11,149 bases of DNA from an uncultured Muribaculaceae bacterium (GTDB lineage: Bacteria; Bacteroidota; Bacteroidia; Bacteroidales; Muribaculaceae). The stretch is from NCBI GenBank assembly GCA_934590135.1, contig CAKTOT010000078.1, positions 1 through 11,149 on the forward strand. Reading direction: 5' to 3'. The translations under genes were made by a program, and so were the position numbers. The notes under the pieces were generated by a model that worked only from the letters and a program-made list of their open reading frames with translations, did not search any database and was not told where the DNA came from. Positions 1-6,103 of this stretch are shown one piece after another; position 1 is the stretch's first letter; every line of letters begins with the position of its first letter.

Positions 1-59
1 GTCGCCGCACTGCCACTTGTGTTCGGGGAACATCCTGTTACTGCCTAAGCGACAGCGAG

Positions 60-100
60 GGGGGCTTCTTTTGGCTCGGAGGGGGCTTCTTTTGGCTCGG
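60..100. repeat. 21-bp tandem direct repeat, two copies
   Basis: A 20-nt unit, GGGGGCTTCTTTTGGCTCGG, occurs at 60-79 and again at 81-100, separated by one A, so the period is 21 bp. The two copies are identical. The first is preceded by one more G, giving runs of six and five G. The repeat lies outside any gene I can support. All three plus frames close within or soon after it, and the minus strand offers no convincing start. It could be an intergenic repeat or the degraded tail of a neighbouring element. Confidence 0.85.
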
Positions 101-163
101 CCAAATTAGCACATTTTTTTGATATAGCGAGACTTTGGGTAATAACAAAATGTTAAATAACGC

Positions 164-205
164 AAAGGCGCGTCCTGTCGGCTATTACGGCAGGACGCGC
201 TCTTT
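164..205 (-). terminator. Hairpin terminator downstream of the outer-membrane protein gene
   Basis: The arms 168-180 and 188-200 pair as a 13-bp stem (10 perfect outer pairs GCGCGTCCTG/CAGGACGCGC, then one G-U and two more GC pairs) around a 7-nt loop. Flanking AAAG (164-167) and CTTT (202-205) extend it with a one-base bulge. The hairpin begins about 40 bp after the stop of the minus-strand beta-barrel gene, and an AT-rich T-containing tract follows on the minus strand. The symmetry means it could also work for a plus-strand gene ending left of it. The structure is seen directly; terminator function is inferred. Confidence 0.65.
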
Positions 206-241
206 ATGCGATATAACGGACTTTTGCCGTCAGAGACTTGA

Positions 242-2539
242 CTACAATTGCAGTATGGACGAGGAGTTGTCGACGTTGTTGAGGCTGCGGCGGCCGCTGC
301 GGAAGATGCTGCCGAAGTCGGCGGTGTAGCTGGCCGTAATCACCACCATATTGGAGTTATCCTTGATGTAGCGGTCGATATATGCCGGTGCCGTTGTCGA
401 AATGTTCCATTGCGGATACTCGGTACCGCGGGCAAACATATACCACCATCCGGCTTGCAGCATCCAGTGCTTGTCGGGGCGGAAGGTGACGGACAGGCCG
501 TCGCCGTTTTCTTCCTTGCCGATATACGGTCCGTGGAGGTTTTTGCACGGAATTTTGCGCCAATATGAGATGGTCCACGGGCCGCGACTCCACCAGAAGC
601 TGCCGTAGGCATAGAACGTCGTCAGATTTTTATTCCAAGTCGTGCCCTGTGTATGAGTCCAATCGACATCAAGACGCACGTTGGCGCCGAATCCGGCGAT
701 ACCGCTGACTTTCATTTGCAGCGAGGCGCCCGCGCCCTCGTTTGTCTTGTAATTGACCGTTTGGCTCAGGAATTTCTTGTCACCGAGGTAGAAGTATTCG
801 TCGGTACGGGGATTGTTTGCGTGGTTGTAATAGGCTGTCAGCGAAGCAAAGAACTTCTTATGCGCGAACGAGGCCATCAGCCGGTAGTTGAAGTACTCGG
901 CCACTTTGAGGTTGGGATTGCCGTTGTCTATCAGATAGGGCGTAGTCTGCTGCTCGTAGTCGGTCAGTGCGGACAGGCCGGGAATGCTCGGCGAGTAATT
1001 GAAATTGGCCTGAAGTCCCCATTTGTCGCTGATGTTCCAGTTGATATTGGCATTGGTGAGATTGCGTACAAAGTCGCGCTTGTGCTCGCCGTTCTCCATC
1101 CGGAAGATTTTGACGCCGGTGGCTACCCAAAAGTTGAACTTATTGACTGTAAGGCTGTAGTTTACATAGCCGTAATTGTTGTTCTCGGTAAGTATGGGGC
1201 GGTAATCGGTGCCGATGTACTTGTTGCGGCTGTGCGATAGCGTATTCTGAAATCCGGCGCCGAGTTCCGAAGCATTCGCAAATCTGTGGCGATAAGCAAT
1301 TTCGGTGATAAGCGAGCGGCGAGTATTGTCAATTTCGACTTCGTAAATCTGCGGATTGGCCGGGTCGATATTATACGTATTCAGGCGGTTATAATCCTCG
1401 AAGCGGAGCGTTCCCACGGCCTGTATTTCCAGCGAGTTGGCATCGTCAAAATCCCGCCTGAAGAAAAGGTCGAGCGATGGAGATGTGTATTTGTTTTTGG
1501 TCTTGCTTGTGCTCTCGTAATCACCGGCATACGAGTCCTCGGTGGAGGTAATATAGCGGCGACTACCCGGATTGATGCTTCCGGAGAGTTTGGCAGAGAA
1601 CAATGTCTTGCTGTCGGGACGATAGGTATACCCGAATTGCAAATAATTGGTCACGTAATTGAATGGGTTGCGGTCATGCGACTTGAGGTCTACACGAAAG
1701 TCATCTCCGATGTAGGATTGTGTCGTATTGTCATATACGCGCTGGTAGTTGCGCCACGAGTTGTAGAAGTACAACTTGAATTGCGACGGGCCTTGGTGAT
1801 ACGTGGCATTGACCTGATCGTCGACAAAAGCCGTAGCCGTGGCACTACGAGCCCAAAGCTCGATGCTGCCGCCATCGGTGCGGCGTTTGAGCGTAATCTG
1901 CAGCAAGCCTTTGTATCCCTTGTCGGCATATCGAGCCGGTGTGACGCGCGAGTATTCGACACGCTCGATATCTTTGGCTTTCAGTGTATTGACATCACTC
2001 ATGGACGAAGGGACGCCGTCAACAAGTATCATAGGCGATCCGCCGTCGACGCTCAGTGAGCGGTTTATGGGGTCGGCGGTGAGGCCGGGCAGAGGCAGCT
2101 TCTGGAACAACTCGACGGAGGACGCCGAAGCCGAGGCTTCTTGCGCGGACGGATAGACTATGGTGCGACCGTTGCGCACCGTGGTGGCGGTGGCGGTGAC
2201 GGTTACCGCTTCGAGTGTCTTGATGTCCGGAAGGTAAATCTTCAAGCCATTGATATCGTGGCCACCCTCGGGTATCACGATTTCGGCCTGGCCATACCCG
2301 ACGGCGGTGACGCTGAGTGTCGCGGCATTCTTGCCGGGAGTGGTGAGCGCAAATGCGCCGTTGTTGTCACTCGTGACCTTGAGAGCCGCCGTGCGCTCAG
2401 GCGCGTTCAGCTCGCAAACGGCTCCGGCAACAGCGGTTGAATCGTTTTCGGCAAGTACGATGCCGCTAATCTGACGCGCCTGTGCCATGGCCGGCACGAG
2501 CAGTGCTACGGCAAGCAGTTTGTAAATTCGGTTGTTCAT
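242..2539 (-). CDS. Outer-membrane beta-barrel protein, TonB-receptor-like, with carboxypeptidase regulatory-like domain
   Basis: This 765-aa protein has a signal peptide (residues 1-21, likely cut after AMAQA). A carboxypeptidase-D regulatory-like beta-sandwich follows (about 22-104, containing the SGIVLA and VTAVGYG strands). Then comes a TonB-plug-like domain (about 112-220) with the ILVDGVPSS and KDIERVEYSR signatures. The rest (about 225-743) is rich in alternating aromatic strands such as FWWSRGPWTISYW and GWWYMF. The tail RRSLNNVDNSSSILQL resembles the conserved end of the Bacteroidota outer-membrane beta-barrel family of TonB-receptor relatives. At 765 aa it is shorter than SusC proteins (about 1000 aa), and no susD follows, so a polysaccharide-utilisation role is unlikely. 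The ligand is unknown. It is the last gene before a strong hairpin, has its own candidate promoter region upstream, and follows an AraC regulator on the same strand, which may control it (inference). Confidence 0.87.
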   Translation of the reverse strand: MNNRIYKLLAVALLVPAMAQARQISGIVLAENDSTAVAGAVCELNAPERTAALKVTSDNNGAFALTTPGKNAATLSVTAVGYGQAEIVIPEGGHDINGLKIYLPDIKTLEAVTVTATATTVRNGRTIVYPSAQEASASASSVELFQKLPLPGLTADPINRSLSVDGGSPMILVDGVPSSMSDVNTLKAKDIERVEYSRVTPARYADKGYKGLLQITLKRRTDGGSIELWARSATATAFVDDQVNATYHQGPSQFKLYFYNSWRNYQRVYDNTTQSYIGDDFRVDLKSHDRNPFNYVTNYLQFGYTYRPDSKTLFSAKLSGSINPGSRRYITSTEDSYAGDYESTSKTKNKYTSPSLDLFFRRDFDDANSLEIQAVGTLRFEDYNRLNTYNIDPANPQIYEVEIDNTRRSLITEIAYRHRFANASELGAGFQNTLSHSRNKYIGTDYRPILTENNNYGYVNYSLTVNKFNFWVATGVKIFRMENGEHKRDFVRNLTNANINWNISDKWGLQANFNYSPSIPGLSALTDYEQQTTPYLIDNGNPNLKVAEYFNYRLMASFAHKKFFASLTAYYNHANNPRTDEYFYLGDKKFLSQTVNYKTNEGAGASLQMKVSGIAGFGANVRLDVDWTHTQGTTWNKNLTTFYAYGSFWWSRGPWTISYWRKIPCKNLHGPYIGKEENGDGLSVTFRPDKHWMLQAGWWYMFARGTEYPQWNISTTAPAYIDRYIKDNSNMVVITASYTADFGSIFRSGRRSLNNVDNSSSILQL

Positions 2540-2581
2540 ATACTTTTACTTCAATTTCGATAGGATTATGGTCCGTCAACT

Positions 2582-2663
2582 GACCCCGGGAGCAAGCGGC
2601 GTGGGGGTCGGAAGACTAAGAATCTAAAATTCGTATGTCCGAATCCTTCGATTCACGACATAC
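2582..2663. repeat. Inverted repeats in the leader of the outer-membrane protein gene
   Basis: Two inverted repeats lie upstream of the ATG at 2539. The stronger pairs GTATGTC (2633-2639) with GACATAC (2657-2663), and GAATC (2641-2645) with GATTC (2650-2654), around a CTTC loop, giving 12 bp with a small internal loop. The second pairs GACCCC (2582-2587) with GGGGTC (2604-2609). If transcription starts near 2688 these would be 5'-leader RNA structures; otherwise they could be regulator sites. No T-run follows on the minus strand, so a terminator is less likely. Confidence 0.5.
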
Positions 2664-2691
2664 CATTCTTATGTCCTTTTATACTTAGGAC

Positions 2692-2703
2692 GTACAAATG
2701 TAC
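2692..2703 (-). promoter_or_regulatory. Candidate -7 promoter element inside a perfect palindrome, upstream of the outer-membrane protein gene
   Basis: On the minus strand 2702-2695 reads TACATTTG, which matches the Bacteroidota -7 consensus TAnnTTTG. It is embedded in the palindrome GTACA-AA-TGTAC (2692-2703), a shape typical of a dimeric regulator site. No TTTG occurs at the expected distance of about 20 nt upstream; the nearest is about 10 nt away. The promoter would therefore be weak or activator dependent, which would fit the AraC-family gene just upstream. It lies about 155 bp before the start codon. The link to the regulator is inference. Confidence 0.4.
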
Positions 2704-2713
2704 AAAACGTAAC

Positions 2714-2741
2714 AAAAAACGAGAGCTGAAATCCGTTTTTT
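2714..2741 (-). terminator. Candidate terminator of the AraC-led transcript
   Basis: Just after the AraC gene stop (2749), AAAAAACG and CGTTTTTT (arms at 2734-2741 and 2714-2721) can pair around a 12-nt loop. On the minus strand the descending arm is itself the U-rich run. The stem is mostly A-T, so its strength is doubtful. Its position between the regulator and the next promoter-like element suits an end of transcription. Confidence 0.4.
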
Positions 2742-2748
2742 TGATTTT

Positions 2749-3660
2749 TTAAGATTTCTGATATTCCGACGGAGACATTCCGGTGAGATGCTTGAAGTAT
2801 TTGCCGAAGGCGGATTGGTTGGTGAAATTGAGGGCATAAGCCACTTGCTGAATGTTTTTGCCGGAGAATTTGATGAGGTTCTTGGCTTCAAGCACCACAA
2901 ATTCGTTTATCCAATCCGAGGCCGAGCGTCCGGTGGCTTCGCGGACAATCATCGAGAGATACTTGGGCGAGATGTACAGTTGCGTGGCGTAATATGACAC
3001 CTCGCGATGGCGCATATAGTCGCTGTGTACCAAGTGCATAAAGTCGCGCACGTAAGCCAGGCGGCGATTGACGGGCTGTTCGATTTGCGTCTCTATGCGG
3101 TTGAGGCGCGTGAAGTTGAATTCGAGTAATTGGTATACGCACGCCGACACCAGCGACCGAGCCGTATTGCGCGAATATACGCTGTCGGCGTTATTGGCGG
3201 CGATGAGGCCGAACAATTCGAGGAACCGCGTAAACAGCGTAGTCTCGGCCGGCGTCAGCGTGGTCACCGGACTACGCTGCTGGAACAACGACCTGATATT
3301 GATAGCATTGAGGTCGATATTGACATCAGACAGAAAGTCGGAGGACAGAAACAGCACGTATGCATCTATGGCCGAATAGTCAAGGTCAAAAATCCGGAAG
3401 AGCATCTTGGGATTAATGACTACCAGGGTATTGTCCTGCGCCCGGTATTCTTGGAAATTGATTTCGAGGCGCAAGCTGCCGTGATGACATATCACGAAGA
3501 CCATACCATCGAGGCGCAAAGGGTGTTCGAGTGTGGCTATGGGCTGCATCCCGGGTTCGAGACGCCAGCACAGGTATTTGTCCGTCATGCGCGAAAAGTG
3601 CGGCGTATACGCCTCCACTCGCGCGATGTCTTCGATACGTAGTATCTGTTCGGTTTCCAT
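2749..3660 (-). CDS. AraC-family transcriptional regulator
   Basis: The C-terminal 100 residues (about 205-303) form an AraC double helix-turn-helix. The first helix pair lies around YATQLYISPKYLSMIVREATG and the second around NIQQVAYALNFTNQSAFGKYFKHLTGMSPSEYQKS, including the F.N.S.F...F...G..P.EYR-like signature of the family. The N-terminal part (about 20-150) looks like a cupin-type sensor domain (IATLEHPLRLDGMVFVICHHG), ligand unknown. I chose the ATG at 3660 (303 aa). A TTG five codons upstream (3675) is in frame but overlaps the stop of the preceding gene. The gene begins 11 bp after the caspase stop, so co-transcription is likely. No helix-turn-helix residues appear to be missing. Likely targets are its own operon or the outer-membrane protein gene downstream (inference). 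Confidence 0.92.
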   Translation of the reverse strand: METEQILRIEDIARVEAYTPHFSRMTDKYLCWRLEPGMQPIATLEHPLRLDGMVFVICHHGSLRLEINFQEYRAQDNTLVVINPKMLFRIFDLDYSAIDAYVLFLSSDFLSDVNIDLNAINIRSLFQQRSPVTTLTPAETTLFTRFLELFGLIAANNADSVYSRNTARSLVSACVYQLLEFNFTRLNRIETQIEQPVNRRLAYVRDFMHLVHSDYMRHREVSYYATQLYISPKYLSMIVREATGRSASDWINEFVVLEAKNLIKFSGKNIQQVAYALNFTNQSAFGKYFKHLTGMSPSEYQKS

Positions 3661-3671
3661 ATAGTTCGGTA

Positions 3672-4433
3672 TCAATACTTCATAATTACAAATCCGGCGT
3701 CAAAATTGCCCCACATCACGGGGTGCTGTTTGTTGCGCGAATCGCGGCGCACCGCCCCGCTGACATAGCGAAAGAGTTCGCGTGCGGTGACATTGCGGTC
3801 GCCGTCGGCATCGGCATTGCCGCGCATTCCGCGCAGCAGGTGATAGGTAAACAGCGATTGGGACATGCCCTGCACTTCCAGCGAGTACTCGTTGGTACGC
3901 GATGACATAAATAGTATCGTATTGGGGTCGCCGACATTGTGGCGTACCTTGCGCGACGAGGATGTGGTGTTGCGTGACGATCCGGAGTGGCACGAGTCGA
4001 TAATGATGACCTTGCGCGTGGCCGGCGAGCGCTTCATCAGGCGCGCCAACACCTTGTAGGACAGTATCTCGCTTTCGCTTTCGTCTTCCGTATCATAAGC
4101 CACTACGCCGCCTCCCACGCCGTGTCCCGAGAAGAAGAATATCAGCGAGTCGTCAGCCTTGGCCTTGGCAAAATGGCTTCCGATGACCTCGATGAGGTTG
4201 GCACGTGTGGCCTTGGACCCGGTCACCAGTGCCACGTGCAGGTCGGGATACGACTTGCACATTCGGGCAAAGGCGCGGGCATCGTCTTCGGAGACACTCA
4301 GCGAGGTGACATACTCGTAATTGTTGATGCCGACAGCGACAATATAGGTGGAGGCACGCGAAACCATCGCGCACAACAGCGTCAAAGTCAGCAGGCACAG
4401 ACGGCGAACCGTGGCGTATGTCTTGACTTTCAT
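3672..4433 (-). CDS. Exported caspase-family cysteine peptidase (C14, metacaspase-like)
   Basis: This 253-aa protein starts with a signal peptide (1-28; basic KVKTYATVRR, hydrophobic LCLLTLTLLCAMV, then SRA before the mature end). The caspase fold begins immediately (TYIVAVGINNYEY, 29-41). The catalytic dyad is visible as His104 in FFFSGHGVGGG and Cys149 in IIIDSCHSGS. An acidic DADGDRNVTARELF stretch (208-221) is a Ca-loop-like segment common near the end of bacterial C14 proteins. There is no lipobox with a small residue before Cys, so a soluble periplasmic location is most likely (inference). Substrate and activation are unknown. It is a bare single-domain peptidase without adaptor or repeat domains. 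It sits 96 bp after the FHA gene and 11 bp before the AraC gene in one apparent operon. Confidence 0.9.
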   Translation of the reverse strand: MKVKTYATVRRLCLLTLTLLCAMVSRASTYIVAVGINNYEYVTSLSVSEDDARAFARMCKSYPDLHVALVTGSKATRANLIEVIGSHFAKAKADDSLIFFFSGHGVGGGVVAYDTEDESESEILSYKVLARLMKRSPATRKVIIIDSCHSGSSRNTTSSSRKVRHNVGDPNTILFMSSRTNEYSLEVQGMSQSLFTYHLLRGMRGNADADGDRNVTARELFRYVSGAVRRDSRNKQHPVMWGNFDAGFVIMKY

Positions 4434-4511
4434 AATCTTGGGTGAGATGAATGGGAATTATGGGAATTATGGGAACAATGCGGGGTCAGGAGCCTACGCA
4501 ATCTCGGGTGA
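4434..4511. repeat. Short tandem and direct repeats between the FHA and caspase genes
   Basis: A 9-bp unit is repeated three times at 4453-4479 (GGGAATTAT, GGGAATTAT, GGGAACAAT). A 12-bp near-identical pair, AATCTTGGGTGA at 4434-4445 and AATCTCGGGTGA at 4500-4511, brackets them. This fills most of the 96-bp gap. No TAnnTTTG promoter element is visible here, which suggests read-through from the FHA gene. Confidence 0.75.
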
Positions 4512-4529
4512 ATTATGACTGTCCGGCGG

Positions 4530-5315
4530 TTATTCTCTGAACTTGACCTTGCAGAACGGGCATTGGCCTTGTTTGACAAGGACTTCGTAGGGCTTGGCAG
4601 CGCCCATAAAGTTGTGACAGCACGGGCAGCAGTAATCGACTTGGAAACGGCGGTTGATATCGAATTGCTCTTCGGCCAAGCGGTCGCCCATAGGAATCAT
4701 ACGCAAGGTCAGGGCCGAGCCCAGGGCCATCAGTCCGCCCATACATACACCCTTGACGGCGATGTCGGTCGTAAACATTCCGACGAGCCCCATCACCAGC
4801 GGCATACCTATGGCCATAGGCAGTATGCGGTATACGGATGCGTGATTGCGGCGACGAGCTATCGCCAAGGTGTCGTGACGATATTTTTCGTAAACGTCCT
4901 CAAGGTGCTTTATGGACACGCTACCATCGGCGGCGATGGCCGGCTCGGCCGGGACGGGCGTCGGATTGGATGCGTGCACGGATACGGGCTGCGGCGCGGG
5001 CTTGGCAGCGGCACTTGATGACGCCGCCTTGGGCGCTGCTGCCGCAGGCTTCGCCTTGGATGCGGGCGCCAGGTTCAGCAGTTGCCGAAGCGTGGTCTGC
5101 AACGACCCGAGCATCAGCGGAGTATCGGCATCGACGATGGCCGTGACCACGGGCAATCCGTTGACATAAGTGCCGTTGGTGCTGCCCAAATCCTCTATGG
5201 ACCACCGTCCGTCGGCCATAGGCGCGGCCGACAGGTGTCGCTTGCTCACCGAGAGATCGTCGATGGCGGTAGGTTGCTGACCCTGACGGCCGATGATAAT
5301 GCTTTGAGATTGCAT
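4530..5315 (-). CDS. FHA-domain membrane protein with C-terminal zinc-ribbon-like Cys cluster
   Basis: The N-terminal FHA domain (about 1-80) shows IIIGR, the phosphothreonine-binding LSVSKRHLSA and the DLGSTNGTYVNG signature, so it should bind phosphothreonine peptides in the cytosol. A low-complexity Ala/Pro linker follows (about 83-128), then a charged helix (139-160). Two predicted membrane segments come next (about 164-181 and 185-203, LPMAIGMPLVMGLVGMF and VKGVCMGGLMALGSAL). The C-terminus carries YCCPCCHNF (228-235) and QCPFCKVKF (251-259), a paired CxxC arrangement that probably binds zinc. The ATG at 5315 fits because the FHA fold begins at once. No Ser/Thr kinase is encoded in the window, so its phosphorylated partner is unknown. 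It follows the LytTR gene by 137 bp and precedes the caspase gene in the same direction. Confidence 0.9.
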   Translation of the reverse strand: MQSQSIIIGRQGQQPTAIDDLSVSKRHLSAAPMADGRWSIEDLGSTNGTYVNGLPVVTAIVDADTPLMLGSLQTTLRQLLNLAPASKAKPAAAAPKAASSSAAAKPAPQPVSVHASNPTPVPAEPAIAADGSVSIKHLEDVYEKYRHDTLAIARRRNHASVYRILPMAIGMPLVMGLVGMFTTDIAVKGVCMGGLMALGSALTLRMIPMGDRLAEEQFDINRRFQVDYCCPCCHNFMGAAKPYEVLVKQGQCPFCKVKFRE

Positions 5316-5424
5316 ATATGTCTATATTCTAATGTGTTTGCTGAGATTATGCCGCCTATATTATGTTCTAACCTTGCGGCTTTTTATGTTACCTATACCG
5401 AGCATAAACCTTTGCCGGACAGGC

Positions 5425-5460
5425 ACAATAAATTGCGTCCCTACGGTGACAATCTATTGT
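5425..5460. repeat. Pair of similar small palindromes at the LytTR-FHA junction
   Basis: ACAATAAATTGC (5425-5436) and ACAATCTATTGT (5449-5460) share the dyad ACAAT-nn-ATTG and start 24 bp apart. The second spans the LytTR stop codon at 5454-5456. They could be paired regulator sites or chance AT-rich dyads. No promoter consensus is visible in the 137-bp gap. Confidence 0.3.
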
Positions 5461-5876
5461 GATGCGGACTCGGTGTCCGTACGCGGTTGCACGCCTTCGA
5501 CATCCGCATTACGACGCACCGGTGTGGTATACAGCGCTTTAAGCTTGCGTAGGGCGTCCTTGCTCACCGAGAGCGTCGCCGTATACGAGGACATCAAGTC
5601 GCTCAGCACCAGACGCTGTCGCAAAACGTTGATTTGGAACAAGTAAGCGCTGTTGATTATATAGCGTTTGCCGATGCGCACAAAGATGCTGTTTTTCTCG
5701 ATAAGCACCCCGGCTATAAGTTTCTCGAGATGCGCCAGCGAGGTCAGCAGTGTGGCAGTCAACCCGTTGGAAAACACAACTTTAGTATAATTGCCATCCG
5801 CCTCAAAATACATCACACGTTCCAGTCGTATGCGCGTCAGCTCGTCGCGTGTCGAAAAAAGCAAAATATTGTCCAT
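5454..5876 (-). CDS. Stand-alone LytTR-type DNA-binding protein
   Basis: This 140-aa protein is almost entirely one LytTR domain (about 3-113). The typical elements are RIRLERVMYFEADGNYTKV (15-33), the SLAHLEKLI helix (46-54), FVRIGKRYIIN (65-75) and the closing TLSVSKDALRKLKAL (101-115). There is no receiver domain, membrane segment or sensor domain, unlike classical LytR/AgrA regulators. The last 25 residues (PVRRNADVEGVQPRTDTESASQ) look disordered. It is the first gene after the promoter at 6019-6051, so it may control its own cassette (inference). How it is switched on is not visible; binding to the FHA protein or phosphorylation by an unlinked system are possibilities. Confidence 0.88.
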   Translation of the reverse strand: MDNILLFSTRDELTRIRLERVMYFEADGNYTKVVFSNGLTATLLTSLAHLEKLIAGVLIEKNSIFVRIGKRYIINSAYLFQINVLRQRLVLSDLMSSYTATLSVSKDALRKLKALYTTPVRRNADVEGVQPRTDTESASQ

Positions 5877-5934
5877 AACGTCTAATTCTACGGCATTTTA
5901 TACGGCATTCGCCATAACGTTTCATGTCTGCCTC

Positions 5935-5999
5935 GGGACTTTCAGCCTTCAAAAGCCTCAGCATCTCAAAATCTCCTGAGCCTCTGAGTTTTCAGTCCC
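5935..5999 (-). promoter_or_regulatory. Nested inverted repeats in the long LytTR leader
   Basis: Between the predicted promoter and the LytTR ATG (about 135 nt of leader), GGGACT (5935-5940) can pair with AGTCCC (5994-5999). Inside this, CTCAG (5957-5961) can pair with either CTGAG copy (5976-5980 or 5984-5988). The alternative inner pairings could form two folds. The interior also has a degenerate 9-nt rhythm. No known riboswitch is recognised, so regulatory function is speculative. Confidence 0.3.
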
Positions 6000-6018
6000 C
6001 TCGGCGACATTTATTGCG

Positions 6019-6051
6019 CAAAAATACGAACAATTTTCCTTTTCAGCCAAA
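6019..6051 (-). promoter_or_regulatory. Bacteroidota-type promoter for the LytTR-FHA-caspase cassette
   Basis: On the minus strand, TTTG (6051-6048) is followed after 21 nt by TATTTTTG (6026-6019). This matches the Bacteroidota sigma consensus TTTG near -33 and TAnnTTTG near -7 with proper spacing. Transcription would start near 6012, giving a leader of about 135 nt before the LytTR ATG at 5876. The promoter separates this cassette from the hsd operon, whose last stop is at 6104. Confidence 0.65.
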
Positions 6052-6077
6052 AAATTCTCGTTTTTTCTAATCATTAG
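6049..6077 (-). terminator. Weak terminator candidate after hsdR
   Basis: After the hsdR stop (6104) the minus strand has the palindrome CTAAT-G-ATTAG (6067-6077) and then AAAAAA (6061-6066) and TTTTTT (6049-6054) six nucleotides apart. The U-run could end transcription, but the stem is all A-T and overlaps the -33 element of the next promoter. Read-through into the LytTR cassette cannot be excluded. Confidence 0.3.
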
Positions 6078-6103
6078 TCCTTATCGCGCATACAGCCATC
6101 GCC

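Noticed and set aside
1..48. Possible ends of flanking genes: a plus-frame tail ...VFGEHPVTA with TAA at 46-48, and a minus-strand ATG at 31-33 reading MFPEHKWQCGD to the edge.
   Set aside because: Only 11-15 codons are visible on either strand, the two readings overlap and exclude each other, and neither is recognisable, so no partial gene is called.
653..2059. Long plus-strand open frames opposite the outer-membrane protein gene (653-1240 and 1286-2059).
   Set aside because: They lie fully antisense to a well-supported 765-aa gene, show no domain signatures, and are explained by codon bias of the true strand.
3661..3675. TTG at 3675 as the start of the AraC-family gene.
   Set aside because: It overlaps the caspase stop and adds only five residues; the ATG at 3660 is a better start with normal spacing.
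5351..5385. GCCGC ... GCGGC followed by TTTTT as a terminator between the LytTR and FHA genes.
   Set aside because: It has the T-run on the plus strand, where no gene ends; the loop is 20 nt and the stem only 5 bp.
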